Below, piece by piece: positions 46,468 to 56,447 of a stretch of DNA of 64,000 nt. The translations under genes were made by a program, and so were the position numbers. Numbering within the stretch: position 1 is the first letter of the stretch; each line of letters begins with the position of its first letter. The stretch covers positions 124,001-188,000 of the forward strand of contig JAHBXW010000002.1 of the NCBI GenBank assembly GCA_019636235.1, written 5' to 3'. The DNA comes from Planctomyces sp. GTDB lineage: Bacteria; Planctomycetota; Planctomycetia; Planctomycetales; Planctomycetaceae. The notes beneath the pieces were generated by a model, which was not told the DNA's origin, ran no database searches, and saw only the letters and a program-made list of their open reading frames with translations.

Positions 46468-47740
46468 GACCGACCTCCAGCGTCGCCTGTTCGACGAACT
46501 CGAAACACTGGTTCTGATCGATCCGCACACGCATATCAACCCCCATGCCCCGGCGTCCCGCACGCTCGCGGACATCCTGGGGTACCACTACTACACCGAG
46601 CTGGCGCACTCGTCCGGGGCGGCCAAAGTCCATCTCGATGAAGCGGGAATCGGCCCGAAAGAGCGTGTGGGCCGGATCGTCGAATCGCTGGAGCATCTGG
46701 GAAACACGATCCAGGTGAGCTGGCTGCTGGAAATGGCGCGGGAGTTCTTCGGGTTCGAGCACGAGGCCATCACGTCGCAGAACTGGGAGGGGCTGTACGA
46801 CGCGGCCGTGCGCCGGATGGCGCATCCCGACTGGGAATCGACCGTTCTGGAGAAGAGCCGGCTGGAAAAGGTGTTCCTGACGAACGAGTTCGACGATCCG
46901 CTCGAGGGCTTCGACACGGAGCGGTACGTCCCCTGTCTGCGGACGGACGATCTCGTGTTCAAACTGCATGAGCCGCAGGTCCGCGAGCGGCTGGCAAAGG
47001 CGACCGGGATCGATGGCGGCGGCCGCCGCGCCGTCCGCGAGGCGATCGGCCGGCTGTTCGACCGGTTTGTGAAACGGGGCGCCCGCGCCTGCGCCATCTC
47101 GCTGCCGCCGTGGTTCAGCCCGCATCACGTCGGTGACCAGGAGGCGGACGAGGCGCTCGCCGAGGCGTATTCCGGGGGGGCGTCGGCCAGCGGCGGATTG
47201 CAGTTGAGTCGCTGGGTGTTCTGGACGCTGGCGGAATTTTGCGTGGAGCACCGGCTGCCGTTCGATCTGATGATCGGCGTCAATCGGCGGGTCTACGAGA
47301 ACGGCGTCTACCAGGGGCAGGACCTGTTCGACATGCGGGTCTCGCTGATCCAGTACAAGGACCTGTTCAATGCGTTTCCGCAGGTGACGTTTCCGGTGTC
47401 CGTGCTGGGACACACCAGCAACCAGGAACTGGTCAGCTACGCCTGGATCTTTCCGAACGTGGCGACGAGCGGCCACTGGTGGTATTCGAACATCCCGACG
47501 TACATCGAGCTGGACACGCGGGCGCGCCTGGAGGCTGTCCCGCGCAACAAGCAGATCGGGTACTACAGCGACATGTACAAGCTGGAATTCGCGCTGCCGA
47601 AGTTCCGGATGTACCGGCGGGTTCTCGCGAAAGTTCTGGCGGAGGACTTCGTGATCGGTCGGGGCTGGACGGAGACGCAGGCGCTGGCGCTGGGCCGGCA
47701 GGTGCTCAGGGGCAACGTCGAGCGGATTTTCCGGGTGTGA
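46466..47740 (+). CDS. amidohydrolase-fold protein, uronate isomerase-like
   Basis: The 424-residue protein starts with IDPHTHINPH, the metal-binding HxH of the amidohydrolase superfamily, and continues with long segments of the uronate isomerase (UxaC) type (YVPCLRTDDLVFKLHEPQ, SVLGHTSNQELVSYAW, YYSDMYKLEFALP). It is a little shorter than typical UxaC and diverges from it, so isomerisation of glucuronate is possible but not certain. The ATG at 46466 lacks a ribosome binding site; the CCTCCT just upstream is the reverse-strand signal of the divergent gene. It overlaps that gene's start by two bases. Confidence 0.75.
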   Translation: MTDLQRRLFDELETLVLIDPHTHINPHAPASRTLADILGYHYYTELAHSSGAAKVHLDEAGIGPKERVGRIVESLEHLGNTIQVSWLLEMAREFFGFEHEAITSQNWEGLYDAAVRRMAHPDWESTVLEKSRLEKVFLTNEFDDPLEGFDTERYVPCLRTDDLVFKLHEPQVRERLAKATGIDGGGRRAVREAIGRLFDRFVKRGARACAISLPPWFSPHHVGDQEADEALAEAYSGGASASGGLQLSRWVFWTLAEFCVEHRLPFDLMIGVNRRVYENGVYQGQDLFDMRVSLIQYKDLFNAFPQVTFPVSVLGHTSNQELVSYAWIFPNVATSGHWWYSNIPTYIELDTRARLEAVPRNKQIGYYSDMYKLEFALPKFRMYRRVLAKVLAEDFVIGRGWTETQALALGRQVLRGNVERIFRV

Positions 47741-48088
47741 TCGCGGCGTCCGGGCGCCATCAGATGGCCCGAGCGCTGAGCCGTCGGCCGCGGCGCCGCT
47801 TTGCAACTCCCGGGACTTCCGGTTGACCATGTGCATGGCCGGGTGTTGTCGGGGCTGTGGACCTGAACGGAGTTGCGGGTCATCGTCGCGGCGCAGTTTT
47901 CCCGTTCGTCAGGGGCGGCAGGATCGGCCCGCCGCCGCGGGATTCGGCCGCGCTGGCGCGCAAGGCCCATTGAACTTCTCCGCATTCGCGGTGAAATGGG
48001 CGGGACGCGTTCGGGACAGCCGCCGCAGTCGGGACGGCGCCGCACGCCGCCGGCCACGGGACGCCGGGTCCCGCGCAGGGGATCCCGC
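47741..48088. other. intergenic region before mscL
   Basis: About 350 GC-rich bases separate the uronate-isomerase-like gene from mscL. A long in-frame extension of mscL is open but Arg-rich, and is rejected because AGGGGA lies just before the ATG at 48089. No hairpin or promoter can be named with confidence. Confidence 0.45.
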
Positions 48089-48505
48089 ATGGGCCTCGTC
48101 CAGGAGTTTCGTCAGTTCGCGATGCGCGGCAGCGTCGTGGACATGGCGGTCGGCATCATCATCGGCGCTGAGTTCGGAAAGATCGTCAACTCGCTGGTCA
48201 GCGACGTGCTGATGCCGCCGCTGGGCAAGTTGATCGGAAACATGAATTTCAACGACCTGATTCTCCCGTTGGGGGCGGCGGGGGCGGACGGCAAGGTGGC
48301 GGAGCTGAAATATGGGAACTTTCTACAGGCGGTCGTGAACTTCGTGATCATCGCTTTCGCGGTGTTCCTGATCGTGAAGGCGCGGAATGCGGCGGAGGCC
48401 CGCGTCCGCGGTCCGGTCGATCCGAAGGCGCCGCCGCCTCCGCCGGAGGATGTCGAACTGTTGCGTGAAATCCGGGACCTGATGAAGGCCGACCGCGCCG
48501 CGTAA
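48089..48505 (+). CDS. mscL: large-conductance mechanosensitive channel
   Basis: The 138-residue membrane protein opens a large pore under membrane tension during osmotic down-shock. The first transmembrane helix lies in RGSVVDMAVGIIIGAEFGKIV, and a second helix is FLQAVVNFVIIAFAVFLIVK. The C-terminal helix (EDVELLREIRDLMKAD) follows a Pro-rich linker, as in the family. AGGGGA precedes the ATG at 48089. The gene appears monocistronic. Confidence 0.95.
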   Translation: MGLVQEFRQFAMRGSVVDMAVGIIIGAEFGKIVNSLVSDVLMPPLGKLIGNMNFNDLILPLGAAGADGKVAELKYGNFLQAVVNFVIIAFAVFLIVKARNAAEARVRGPVDPKAPPPPPEDVELLREIRDLMKADRAA

Positions 48506-48730
48506 GCGGGGAGTCGCGGGGGCTCGAGGATCTCGCGGAGACAAGGAGGGGTTGGAACGTCCCCTTCGTCGGGCGGTTTGCCCGGCGGAGGGGATTGTTT
48601 CTCCCGGGACGGGGCGATGTGCGAACCCGCCCGCGATCCGCATTTGAGGTCAGGACCGTTCTTGACGTTCCGCAGCGGCCGGCGGAAAATTCCGCTCAGG
48701 CCCCGTTCGCAGTCACACTGGAGTCACGCC

Positions 48731-49396
48731 ATGCGGCAATCTTTGCTGCCCCTGTGCATTCTGGCGCTTGCCGCCGCATCCGCCGACGCCGCCCAGATTC
48801 GCGGCCACTACATCGAGTCGCGCACCTGCGACGTCTATACCGGCCCCTGCTTCGCCAATGCGGAGATGGCACTGGCGGGGCGTGAAGCGGTGATGGCCTG
48901 GAAGGTCGAAGAGGGCGGGTGGAACGATGTCGCACTCGACGGGCTGTCGGTCGGCGTGGTGCTGCGATCCGAGCGCAACCTGGGGACCGACGGCGTGTTT
49001 CCTGCGGAGCCGGGCCGGATTGATTCCGTCGTGCTGGTCGATGAACGGGCGACGTCCACGCAGGAATCCGCGCTGCTGGCGTTCGTCAAGCACTCCGCGC
49101 CGAAGTACACCGAGAACATTGCCCGCGTCCTGCGCGTGCCGATGACGCTCGAAATCGATCATGCCACCTGCAAGGCGCGGTTCAGCGCGCAGGACATCGC
49201 CCGCATTGAAACTCGCAAGCTGGAAGACTTCGACTGCATCTGCAGCAACGAACTGATCTACTACCAGCCGCTCAACGAACTGCTGACGTTCAAGCCGGCC
49301 TACACGCTGACGCAGTCGTTCCAGGGGCGCGAACTCGACAGTCGCTGGACGCTGAACAACACCCGCAGCGCGTTTCTGGCGACGTTCAGGAACTGA
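48731..49396 (+). CDS. secreted DUF1326 protein
   Basis: The 221-residue product begins with a signal peptide (MRQSLLPLCILALAAASADA) that fixes the start at 48731. The mature part opens with GHYIESRTCDVYTGPCFANAEM, typical of DUF1326. It contains three further Cys (TCKARF and CICSN), which may form disulfides. DUF1326 proteins have no established role, though some occur with redox or metal proteins. It converges with the endonuclease/phosphatase-fold gene nine bases later. Confidence 0.83.
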   Translation: MRQSLLPLCILALAAASADAAQIRGHYIESRTCDVYTGPCFANAEMALAGREAVMAWKVEEGGWNDVALDGLSVGVVLRSERNLGTDGVFPAEPGRIDSVVLVDERATSTQESALLAFVKHSAPKYTENIARVLRVPMTLEIDHATCKARFSAQDIARIETRKLEDFDCICSNELIYYQPLNELLTFKPAYTLTQSFQGRELDSRWTLNNTRSAFLATFRN

Positions 49397-49405
49397 TCAT
49401 CTCGT

Positions 49406-50470
49406 TCAGTCCCGGGGGGCGGGCCGCAGGTCCGCCCAGATCAGCCGGTGGTCGGAGCCGTCGGTGCGGCCGATGCCGCAGGCGCGGACGGACCAGCCGC
49501 CGCTGCAGAGGATATGGTCGATCCGCACCCAGGGCATATTCGTCGGCCACAGGCGATGCGTATTGCAGGGAGCGGTATAGCCGTAACCGGCGCCCGCTTC
49601 CTCGAACGCGCTCGCGAGACCGCTCCAGTGTGGGACGAACAGGCTGCTCGTCGTCGGCGTATTGAAGTCGCCTGCGATCAGGATCGGTCGGCTGGCCGCC
49701 TGCTCATCCAGCCACGCCCGCGTCGCCGCCGCTTCGTGCGCTCGGCGTCGCTGGTGTTCTTCGAATTCGGGCACGCCCGATCCGCTGACCGGGGCATGCC
49801 AGCGGAGGTCTGACAGGCCGTGCCGGACGGTGTTCAAGTGCACGCTGGCGATGAGTTCCGAACCGGCGGCCGTCTGGACTTCACAGAGGATCGCGGTCCG
49901 GCGGTCGAAGTCGTCGCTCCAGCATTCCGCGACGAACCGCACCGGTCCGCGGGCCCCGATCCAGAACTCTCCGACATGGACCGCCTGCCAGTCCGCCAGC
50001 AGCTCCCGCAATTCCTCCCCGCACCGCTGCGTCTCCTGCAACGCGAGCACATCGGGATCAAGCCGTTCGATCTCGAACATCAGCCGCGGCAGGCTCGAGT
50101 ATCCATTCTGAATATTGCAGGAGACGACGCGCAGCCCTGCCGGCGTGCGGGCCTCGCTGGCCGGGGCCGAGAACCGCGTCAGGCCCATGATCGGACCGAC
50201 CACCAGCAGCAGCGACACCGCGTTCGCCCACAGGATCCCGGGCCGGAGCCAGATCGATGCCGCCAGACACACGAGCGATGGAACGGCATAGGGCGCCCGC
50301 GGCAGATACGTCAACGCCGCCGAGAACCACCACCGCTCTGAGACGACGCACAGCAGGACGAACAGTCCCAGCACGCCGGCCAGGTTCGCCCACGTCAGCA
50401 GACTGACGACCGTGGAGACGCGGTTGCGCCACAGCGGAGAACGTCCAGCGGCCTTCCGCTGCGGAAGCAT
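49406..50470 (-). CDS. membrane-anchored endonuclease/exonuclease/phosphatase-fold protein
   Basis: The 354-residue protein has two or three N-terminal hydrophobic helices (TWANLAGVLGLFVLLCVV, AVPSLVCLAASIWL, ILWANAVSLLLVVGPIMG). The EEP domain follows: SCNIQNG, DVLALQETQ, IASVHLNTVRHG, AGDFNTP, RIDHIL and GSDHRLIWADL, so all metal and catalytic motifs are present. Family members cut phosphodiesters in DNA, RNA or lipids. The start is uncertain: the ATG at 50470 is used, but a GTG at 50515 has GGAAG at good spacing and would add 15 residues. It is the last gene of the polysaccharide run, after a 130-base gap. Confidence 0.8.
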   Translation of the reverse strand: MLPQRKAAGRSPLWRNRVSTVVSLLTWANLAGVLGLFVLLCVVSERWWFSAALTYLPRAPYAVPSLVCLAASIWLRPGILWANAVSLLLVVGPIMGLTRFSAPASEARTPAGLRVVSCNIQNGYSSLPRLMFEIERLDPDVLALQETQRCGEELRELLADWQAVHVGEFWIGARGPVRFVAECWSDDFDRRTAILCEVQTAAGSELIASVHLNTVRHGLSDLRWHAPVSGSGVPEFEEHQRRRAHEAAATRAWLDEQAASRPILIAGDFNTPTTSSLFVPHWSGLASAFEEAGAGYGYTAPCNTHRLWPTNMPWVRIDHILCSGGWSVRACGIGRTDGSDHRLIWADLRPAPRD

Positions 50471-50600
50471 CTTCCGCGAAGGGCTCGCGCGTTCCGGGAG
50501 GAGGGCTGTCGACACGGGAGTGAGCTTCCGGAGGGGGCGTGACGGCGACCTCGGACCGCACGGCGACGAGTCGACCGCGGCCCGCCTTTCAGGGCGGTCG

Positions 50601-51791
50601 TCAGGACAGGGACGCCGCAAACGATGCGGGCGACGTGTTGGCCTTGCGATTCCGCGTCGGCCGCGTGGCGCCCGACTCCGCCTGGCGCACGAGCTGCGCC
50701 ATCTCCCAGGCGGTGACGTAATGCAGCTGCAACTGCGGCTGTCGCGCGCGATAGCGCTCCAGCTCTTCGTGGAACGCCGCCATGGACGGCCCCAGCCATT
50801 CCTCAATGTTGCCGTCCTTGCAGCCGTGAGTATGCAGCTTCATGAACAGCCAATCGGGACGACCCGCCACATGCACGTGCGCCTGCCGCCACATCGCAAA
50901 GCGGCGCAGCGTGGCCGGCCGGCCCCCATGGATGTCGCCGTTCTCGATGCGCGGCAACAGACCGAACTTGCGGCGCTGCCAGTCGGGCAGCAGAGGCCCC
51001 TGGATCATCAACAGATGGTCGTCCGGCGCGCGCACGCCGACGCGGGCCCGCGTCCCGACATCATGCGATTTGCGGCAGCCCGGTTTGTCCGCGGCGTAAT
51101 AGATCGAGTTGATCGTGCGCGTTTGCGCCGGGCTGGGGGCGGAAGGCAGGGTGAAGTCCGCGTAGCAGCCCGTCTTCAGAAGCACGCTCAGCTCGGAATC
51201 GACGCCGCACAGTTCGCCTCCGGGCAGCGAGTTGCACAGCGCCCAGTTGCCATGGATGAAACCGTAGACGATCTCCCCGCTGACGGGGTCGCGGCGGAGC
51301 AGGCCATGTCGGTGGAACAGGTCGTCGCGGAACGCAGCCAGCTTGTCCTCCAGCGAGGCCGGCGTGTCCCGGTCGTGATGCAGGTGGACGTCGACATCGC
51401 CAAATCCGGCGTCGCACAACTGCTTGAGTTCGTCGAGATACTCCGGCCGATACTCGTCCTGCGGAAAGAAGAACGTGTGCTGGGGCGGACGGCCGTCGTC
51501 GTCGCGAAACCGGCTGTACCAGCGGGGAAACTCCTTCCGCCAGCGGCGGACTCGTTCGCGGGCGACCTCCCAGGGCGCGCCATAGCATTCCGGCTCGTAG
51601 TGGTCGCAGACCGCCAGGAACACGTGCAGCGGCGCATCAGGTTCAGGGGGGCGACGCGGCTCGGTCGGAAAATGCCAGCTCCCCAGCCACTGGTGCATGT
51701 TTCGGCGACGGATCGCCAGCCAGGCCGCAGCCGCCAACCCCAGGCTGACGCCCAGGCAGGCGAGTCCGAGAATCCAGAGAAGGCCGGTCAT
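50601..51791 (-). CDS. membrane-anchored His/Asp-rich protein of unknown family in the polysaccharide operon
   Basis: The 396-residue protein has one N-terminal membrane helix ([20 protein letters not shown]), then a large soluble domain that I do not recognise. Motifs that look like metal ligands recur: [38 protein letters not shown] and LHTHGC. The order of Asp and paired His resembles NodB-type deacetylases without matching their sequence, so an uncharacterised carbohydrate esterase or glycosidase is plausible (inference). It sits 22 bases after a NodB gene and within a run of glycosyltransferases. The Pro/Thr/Arg tail is disordered. The start at 51791 is the first ATG of the helix. Confidence 0.7.
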   Translation of the reverse strand: MTGLLWILGLACLGVSLGLAAAAWLAIRRRNMHQWLGSWHFPTEPRRPPEPDAPLHVFLAVCDHYEPECYGAPWEVARERVRRWRKEFPRWYSRFRDDDGRPPQHTFFFPQDEYRPEYLDELKQLCDAGFGDVDVHLHHDRDTPASLEDKLAAFRDDLFHRHGLLRRDPVSGEIVYGFIHGNWALCNSLPGGELCGVDSELSVLLKTGCYADFTLPSAPSPAQTRTINSIYYAADKPGCRKSHDVGTRARVGVRAPDDHLLMIQGPLLPDWQRRKFGLLPRIENGDIHGGRPATLRRFAMWRQAHVHVAGRPDWLFMKLHTHGCKDGNIEEWLGPSMAAFHEELERYRARQPQLQLHYVTAWEMAQLVRQAESGATRPTRNRKANTSPASFAASLS

Positions 51792-51813
51792 GGAAGGCGC
51801 CAGGAATGCGAGG

Positions 51814-52767
51814 TCAGTGAGTCGAGGAAACAGGTTCGGCGGCGCGCGTCCGCGGCGGCGGCGGCGGACTGCCGGTTGCGGCGTCGACAACGCGGGCGGC
51901 CTGCGGCGGTGCGGCGACGCCGTGTGCGCCCCGCATGAGATCCAGCATCTCGTTTTGCGTGCCGCGTTCGCCCAGGACGCAGGCGCGAAGCCGGCGATAA
52001 CACGCGCCGCCCAGCAAGCGCCGTGGCACGGACAGGAGTCGGCGACGCCATCCCGCTCCGCCCAGCCGCCCTTCGAGCCATTGCTGAAAAGTCGCGCGGG
52101 GCGTCGTCCTGCGGACGGCGACGCGGCCGATGCCGTCGCGAACGCGTCCCACCGCATTCAGACGCACTTCGGACGTATAGATCGCCCGGTAGCCAAGTTC
52201 GCCCGCGATTCGCCGCACCCGGCCGTCAATCGAGCCATTGGGCACGGACAGGCTCCGGATCTCGCGCCCGAGGATGTCTTCCAGCGTCGCCTTGGATTGC
52301 TGCAGCTCGCGCTGGATCTCGCGGTCGTCGAGTTCCGCCAGGAACGGGTGCGACACCGTGTGGCCGCCGATCTCATACCGTTCCATCGGCAACCGCCGCA
52401 GCGCGCCGGGCGAGAGGAACAGCGGATGCCCGATCAGTCCCGTCGTGACGAACAGCACGCCCCGCGCGCCGTGCTGTTCGAGAACCGGCCCGGCCTCATC
52501 CACCGAGCCGGCCCACCCGTCGTCGAAGGTGACAAGCACGCGCGGGGGGGATGTCGCGGCCGCCGCGGCAGCAGGTGGGGCGTCGTCCAACTCGGCGGGA
52601 TCCAGCCACCCGTTCCCGGCGGCCAGCGCCATCTGCTCGGAGAATGCTTCCGTCGTCACCGTATACGAAGCGATCGAGCGGCTCAATCCGGCCAGCGGAC
52701 CATGCGGCGAGTCAATCGCCGCGGCCGGGCAGACGTTGTGATACATGAGGCACAGGCACTCGCTCAC
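51814..52767 (-). CDS. polysaccharide deacetylase (NodB/CE4 family)
   Basis: The 317-residue CE4 enzyme has [10 protein letters not shown] (metal and catalytic Asp pair), [10 protein letters not shown] with His-x3-His, and SVPNGSID. The start is a GTG at 52767 with GGAGG eight bases before it, and it shares GTGA with the stop of the upstream glycosyltransferase gene. The protein has no signal peptide, so it acts inside or is exported with the machinery. The C-terminal 60 residues are a Pro/Ala-rich tail. It probably trims acetyl groups from the polymer built by this operon. Confidence 0.88.
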   Translation of the reverse strand: MSECLCLMYHNVCPAAAIDSPHGPLAGLSRSIASYTVTTEAFSEQMALAAGNGWLDPAELDDAPPAAAAAATSPPRVLVTFDDGWAGSVDEAGPVLEQHGARGVLFVTTGLIGHPLFLSPGALRRLPMERYEIGGHTVSHPFLAELDDREIQRELQQSKATLEDILGREIRSLSVPNGSIDGRVRRIAGELGYRAIYTSEVRLNAVGRVRDGIGRVAVRRTTPRATFQQWLEGRLGGAGWRRRLLSVPRRLLGGACYRRLRACVLGERGTQNEMLDLMRGAHGVAAPPQAARVVDAATGSPPPPPRTRAAEPVSSTH

Positions 52768-54227
52768 GATCCGACCTCCGCAAGTTCGAGAGCGCCCATC
52801 TCTTCCGCCAGTTCGTCGCGCGCGGTGCGCGCTGGCTGCGGCGGCGCGGCGCGATGCACCTCGTGCAGGACGGCCTGGTCGAGAAGCCCGGCCAGTTGTC
52901 CGGCGAGCGTCCGCCGCTCGAACCGGGCGATGTTCCAGGCGTCGTGGTCGTAGCGGACTCCGCGGCGATGCCGGTCCACGAGTTCCGCCAGCCCCAGCGC
53001 GATGCTGTCCGGATCGCCCGGCGAACAGAGCAGCGTCCCCGGCAGGTCGCGCGTCACATCCCAGAGGTCCCCTTCCGGGGCGACGACGAACATCGGCCGC
53101 CGCGCGGCCATGTACTCGAACGTCTTGGCGTTGATGATCCGGTTCGTCTCCGGCTTGTCGGCGTTGATCAACAGCAGCGAGTCGGCGTCCTGCATCAGCC
53201 GCACGGCATCGGAATGCGCCATAAAGGGCTGCGTGACGACATTGCACGGCGAACTCGCCAGCCGGGCGATCGCTTCCTCCTGCTCGGCCGTCCGCCGCCC
53301 CGCGAGAACAATTTCCAGACGGCTCGCCGCCCGGGGATCGCGCTCCGCGAACCGCAGCACGCCCTCGACAAACGGTCCGATCGGATTCAGATTCCACAGC
53401 GTGCCGACGAATGCCAGCCGGCAGCGATCGACGCCATGCCCGAAGTCCACTCGCGGACGGACCGCAGATTCCGCACCAGCGAAGTCGTCCGGATCAAAGC
53501 CGTTGTAAATGCAGCGGGCCACCGCGCGGCTGCGGCAGCCCTGAATGAGCCGCGTCAGCTCGTCAGTGCTGGAGGGGGTCGTCGCGACGACGACCGATGC
53601 GGCGGCGAGGGCGCGACGCTGCATCTGTCGCTGGATCGCATTCGACACCCAGTTGTGCTGCTTGTTCTCCCAGTACGCGTTGCTGATGCCCCATTCGTCG
53701 CGGTAGTCGAGGATCAGCGGCAGGCCGGTTTGTCGGGCCAGCGTCGCGCCGATCAGCAGGGACGAAAATGGCGGGCCGGTCGCGATGATGGCGTGGTGGG
53801 GGATCTCCTTGAGCAGCCGGCGCGCCTCGCGCAGCGCGTTCGGCCGCCAGAGGATCTGCGCATCGGGCTGCAGCAGCAGATTGCCGCAGCCCCGCGCCAG
53901 CGCCTTCGCTCGACGCCGCGCGCGCCCCAGCAGTCCTGGGCGATCCGCCGCCTGCTGACCGACGGCCGCTTTCAGCGCGTACGACGGCTCCCACGTCTTC
54001 GCGCGGCAGATGATCGTCGAGGCCGGAATGTCCCGCTTCAGGCTCCCGTCCAGCAGCGGCGTCGACGGGTTCTCCACGGTCAGCACCGAACAGTTCCAGC
54101 CGAACTGCGGCAGGTGCTTGACGAACTTGGTGACGCGGTGAACGCCAACTCCTCCCACGGGCGGGAAGAGATACGAGACGAACAGAGCGCGACGACCGTC
54201 GGACGGCCGGAATTCCACGAGGCTCAT
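52764..54227 (-). CDS. glycosyltransferase, GT4 family
   Basis: The 487-residue GT-B fold protein opens with FVSYLFPPVGGVGVHRV, the usual donor-side start of GT4 enzymes. It continues with DYRDEWGISNAYW, ASVVVATTPSSTDEL, CIYNGFDPDDF, AFVGTLWNLNPIGPFVEG and IINAKTFEYMAARRP. The E-x7-E signature is imperfect. The ATG at 54227 overlaps the upstream gene stop in ATGA, and the 3' end overlaps the deacetylase gene start (GTGA), so it is embedded in an operon. The sugar and acceptor are unknown. Confidence 0.86.
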   Translation of the reverse strand: MSLVEFRPSDGRRALFVSYLFPPVGGVGVHRVTKFVKHLPQFGWNCSVLTVENPSTPLLDGSLKRDIPASTIICRAKTWEPSYALKAAVGQQAADRPGLLGRARRRAKALARGCGNLLLQPDAQILWRPNALREARRLLKEIPHHAIIATGPPFSSLLIGATLARQTGLPLILDYRDEWGISNAYWENKQHNWVSNAIQRQMQRRALAAASVVVATTPSSTDELTRLIQGCRSRAVARCIYNGFDPDDFAGAESAVRPRVDFGHGVDRCRLAFVGTLWNLNPIGPFVEGVLRFAERDPRAASRLEIVLAGRRTAEQEEAIARLASSPCNVVTQPFMAHSDAVRLMQDADSLLLINADKPETNRIINAKTFEYMAARRPMFVVAPEGDLWDVTRDLPGTLLCSPGDPDSIALGLAELVDRHRRGVRYDHDAWNIARFERRTLAGQLAGLLDQAVLHEVHRAAPPQPARTARDELAEEMGALELAEVGS

Positions 54228-55426
54228 GCCACGCCCTCCGGAATTCGCGTCAGGGTCGGCCGCGTCAGAAACGGCCGCGGCGCGAACGCATCCGCGACGG
54301 ACAGCGCGCTGTCCTCCCACGTGGGAGGCGAATACTGCTCCGGCGTAACGCGGATTCCCGCCGCCAGCATGCCCGCCAGTCCGTCCGCCAGCGCGTCCAC
54401 GTCCCCCGCCAGCACCAGCCGCGACCATGCCGGAGCCGCGATCTCTCCCACGCTGCCGACGTTCGTCGATACGAACGGAGTCCCGCAGGCGAGCGACTCG
54501 CGAAGCACGTTCGGCAGCCCTTCCGAGTCGCTGGACAGCACCGTCGCATCGGCCGCGCGGTACCACTCCGCCGTTTCGTGATACGGCACGGCGCCGACAA
54601 GGCGGACCACGCCCTCGAGCTTCAGCCGGCGGACGTTCTGTTCAACCTCCCGGCGGCACTCGCCGTCGCCGACAAGACACAGCTCGACATCCGGCTCCGT
54701 GCACCGCAGGCGGGCGACCGCTTCCACGAGAAGGTCCAGACGCTTCACCGGGACCATGCGGCCCACCCACACGATCATGGGCCGCGACAGCGACAGCCCC
54801 AGTCGTCGGCGCGTCGCCTCGCGATCGCCAGGATGGAATTGCTCGGGATCGACGCCCTGCGACAGCACCCGCACCCGTTCCGGCGCCGCTCCCAATTGCA
54901 GCACCGCCTGCCGCAGACCTTCGCTGACCGTGAAGACGACGTCCGTCTGCTGCAGCACGCGGCGGACATACGGTCCGCGGCCGGGACGATGCGGCAGGAT
55001 CAGCGCGTCCGTGCCGCCGACGATCACGCCGCTTCGCGCTCCCAGCCGCCGCGCCGCGGACAGCCCGGCCTCTCCGTCCGGATGAGCCCAGTAGCTGAGC
55101 ACGACATCCGTCGGGAACCGCCGCGTCAGGCGTTCCACGGAACCGCGGCAGGACTGCCAGAGCGCGGCGCCCGATTGCTTCTGTGTCAGCTTGGGAATGT
55201 ACCAGTATGTCGGATAGTCGACCTGCAATCCGGCGGCGGCGACATCCGGACCCGGTCCCGCGGGACGCCGCAGCAGTCGCGACTGCAGCGCCTCCGGCCA
55301 GGGACGCGGCGCGCAGACCCGGACCCGATGCCGCTGCGCCAGCGCGCGGCACAGCGCGAGGTTGTACGCGCCACGCGCGCGATGCCCCGCATCGGGAAAG
55401 GTCATGCTCAGGAACAGGACGTTCAT
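54224..55426 (-). CDS. glycosyltransferase, GT4 family
   Basis: The 400-residue enzyme shows FLSMTFPDAGHRARGAYN at the start, VSEGLRQAVLQLG, VLSQGVDPEQFHPGD, WVGRMVPVKRLDLLVEA and the E-x7-E signature in SDSEGLPNVLRESLACGTP. These mark a retaining GT4 transferase. It begins 31 bases after the epimerase-like gene and ends in ATGA shared with the next glycosyltransferase. Three GT4 genes in one operon suggest a repeating unit of several sugars. Confidence 0.9.
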   Translation of the reverse strand: MNVLFLSMTFPDAGHRARGAYNLALCRALAQRHRVRVCAPRPWPEALQSRLLRRPAGPGPDVAAAGLQVDYPTYWYIPKLTQKQSGAALWQSCRGSVERLTRRFPTDVVLSYWAHPDGEAGLSAARRLGARSGVIVGGTDALILPHRPGRGPYVRRVLQQTDVVFTVSEGLRQAVLQLGAAPERVRVLSQGVDPEQFHPGDREATRRRLGLSLSRPMIVWVGRMVPVKRLDLLVEAVARLRCTEPDVELCLVGDGECRREVEQNVRRLKLEGVVRLVGAVPYHETAEWYRAADATVLSSDSEGLPNVLRESLACGTPFVSTNVGSVGEIAAPAWSRLVLAGDVDALADGLAGMLAAGIRVTPEQYSPPTWEDSALSVADAFAPRPFLTRPTLTRIPEGVA

Positions 55427-55457
55427 GGCCGGATCATTCGTCAGGCGTTTCCAAACC

Positions 55458-56447
55458 TCAGGCCAGGCTCAACTGGGCGGTCTCTTCGAACGACAGGTGC
55501 GGAGCCCAGCGCAGCCGCTCACGGGCACGAGCGTTGCTGAACTTCAGCGGCTTCCACATCGCGTCGCTGCGGTAGCGCGTCAGGACCGCCGGGAGCTGCC
55601 CCTCCGACCAGCGGGAATATCGTTCGTAGAGGGATGACAGCGGGCCGATCGCCGACTCCGGCAGCCACAGCGACCGCACGGGCCGACCGGCGCGGCGGCA
55701 GGCCGCCAGGACCTCCCGCGCCGTGGGGAGGTGGTCATCCAGCACGTTGAACGTTTCCCCCTCGATGCCCGGCGTCAGGCCCGCCTGCCGGATGGCCGTC
55801 GCGCAGTGGTCGACGTACACGTACGGCAGCGGACGGCGACTGCCGAACCGGACCAGCGTGCCGCCGAGCGTCAGACCGATGCGGTTGCTGAGCAGGCCGC
55901 GACCGGGGCCGTAAATCACGCCGGGGCGGATCACGACCAGGGGCAGTCGTCCGCGTTCGAACGCCTCGCGGCAGACCTGTTCCTGAACGATTTTGGAGTA
56001 TGTGTACGGGTCGCGGAGATGCGGGTGCGGATCGACGGGGCAGCTCTCATCGAGCAGCGCGTGCCGTCGCAGGGATCCAGCGCCGTACACTCCCAGCGAA
56101 CTGACGTGCACGAACCGCTTCACCCCCTCGGTCTCGCAGGCGGCCACCAGCTGCCGCGTCGGCATGACGGTATTCGCGAACAGGACGGCGGCTCCTCCGC
56201 TGAGCCCCGCCGCCACATGGAACACGATGTCGGCGCCGGCGACGGCGCGGCGGCAGTCGTCCGGATCCTGGAGGTCGCCCCGGAACGTTTCGACGGCATG
56301 CCAATCGCGCGTGCCGACGCACTCCCGCAGGTCGTCGATGCGGGTCGACGGCCGCAGGAAGCAGCGCACGCGGCAGCCCTCGCGGACCAGTTCGCGGACG
56401 ACCCGGCGGCCGAGGAATCCCGCTCCCCCCGTAACGAGCATCATCAT
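55458..56447 (-). CDS. NAD-dependent epimerase/dehydratase (extended SDR)
   Basis: The 329-residue protein starts MMMLVTGGAGFLGRRVVREL with the GxxGxxG NAD site and carries YxxxK as DPYTYSK. The body resembles 3-beta-HSD or UDP-sugar epimerase-like SDRs (VHVSSLGVYGAGS, VVIRPGVIYGPG, YVYVDHCATAI). The exact substrate is unknown; it could convert a nucleotide sugar or modify a lipid-linked intermediate. The start overlaps the upstream oxidoreductase stop in ATGA at 56444-56447. Confidence 0.86.
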   Translation of the reverse strand: MMMLVTGGAGFLGRRVVRELVREGCRVRCFLRPSTRIDDLRECVGTRDWHAVETFRGDLQDPDDCRRAVAGADIVFHVAAGLSGGAAVLFANTVMPTRQLVAACETEGVKRFVHVSSLGVYGAGSLRRHALLDESCPVDPHPHLRDPYTYSKIVQEQVCREAFERGRLPLVVIRPGVIYGPGRGLLSNRIGLTLGGTLVRFGSRRPLPYVYVDHCATAIRQAGLTPGIEGETFNVLDDHLPTAREVLAACRRAGRPVRSLWLPESAIGPLSSLYERYSRWSEGQLPAVLTRYRSDAMWKPLKFSNARARERLRWAPHLSFEETAQLSLA

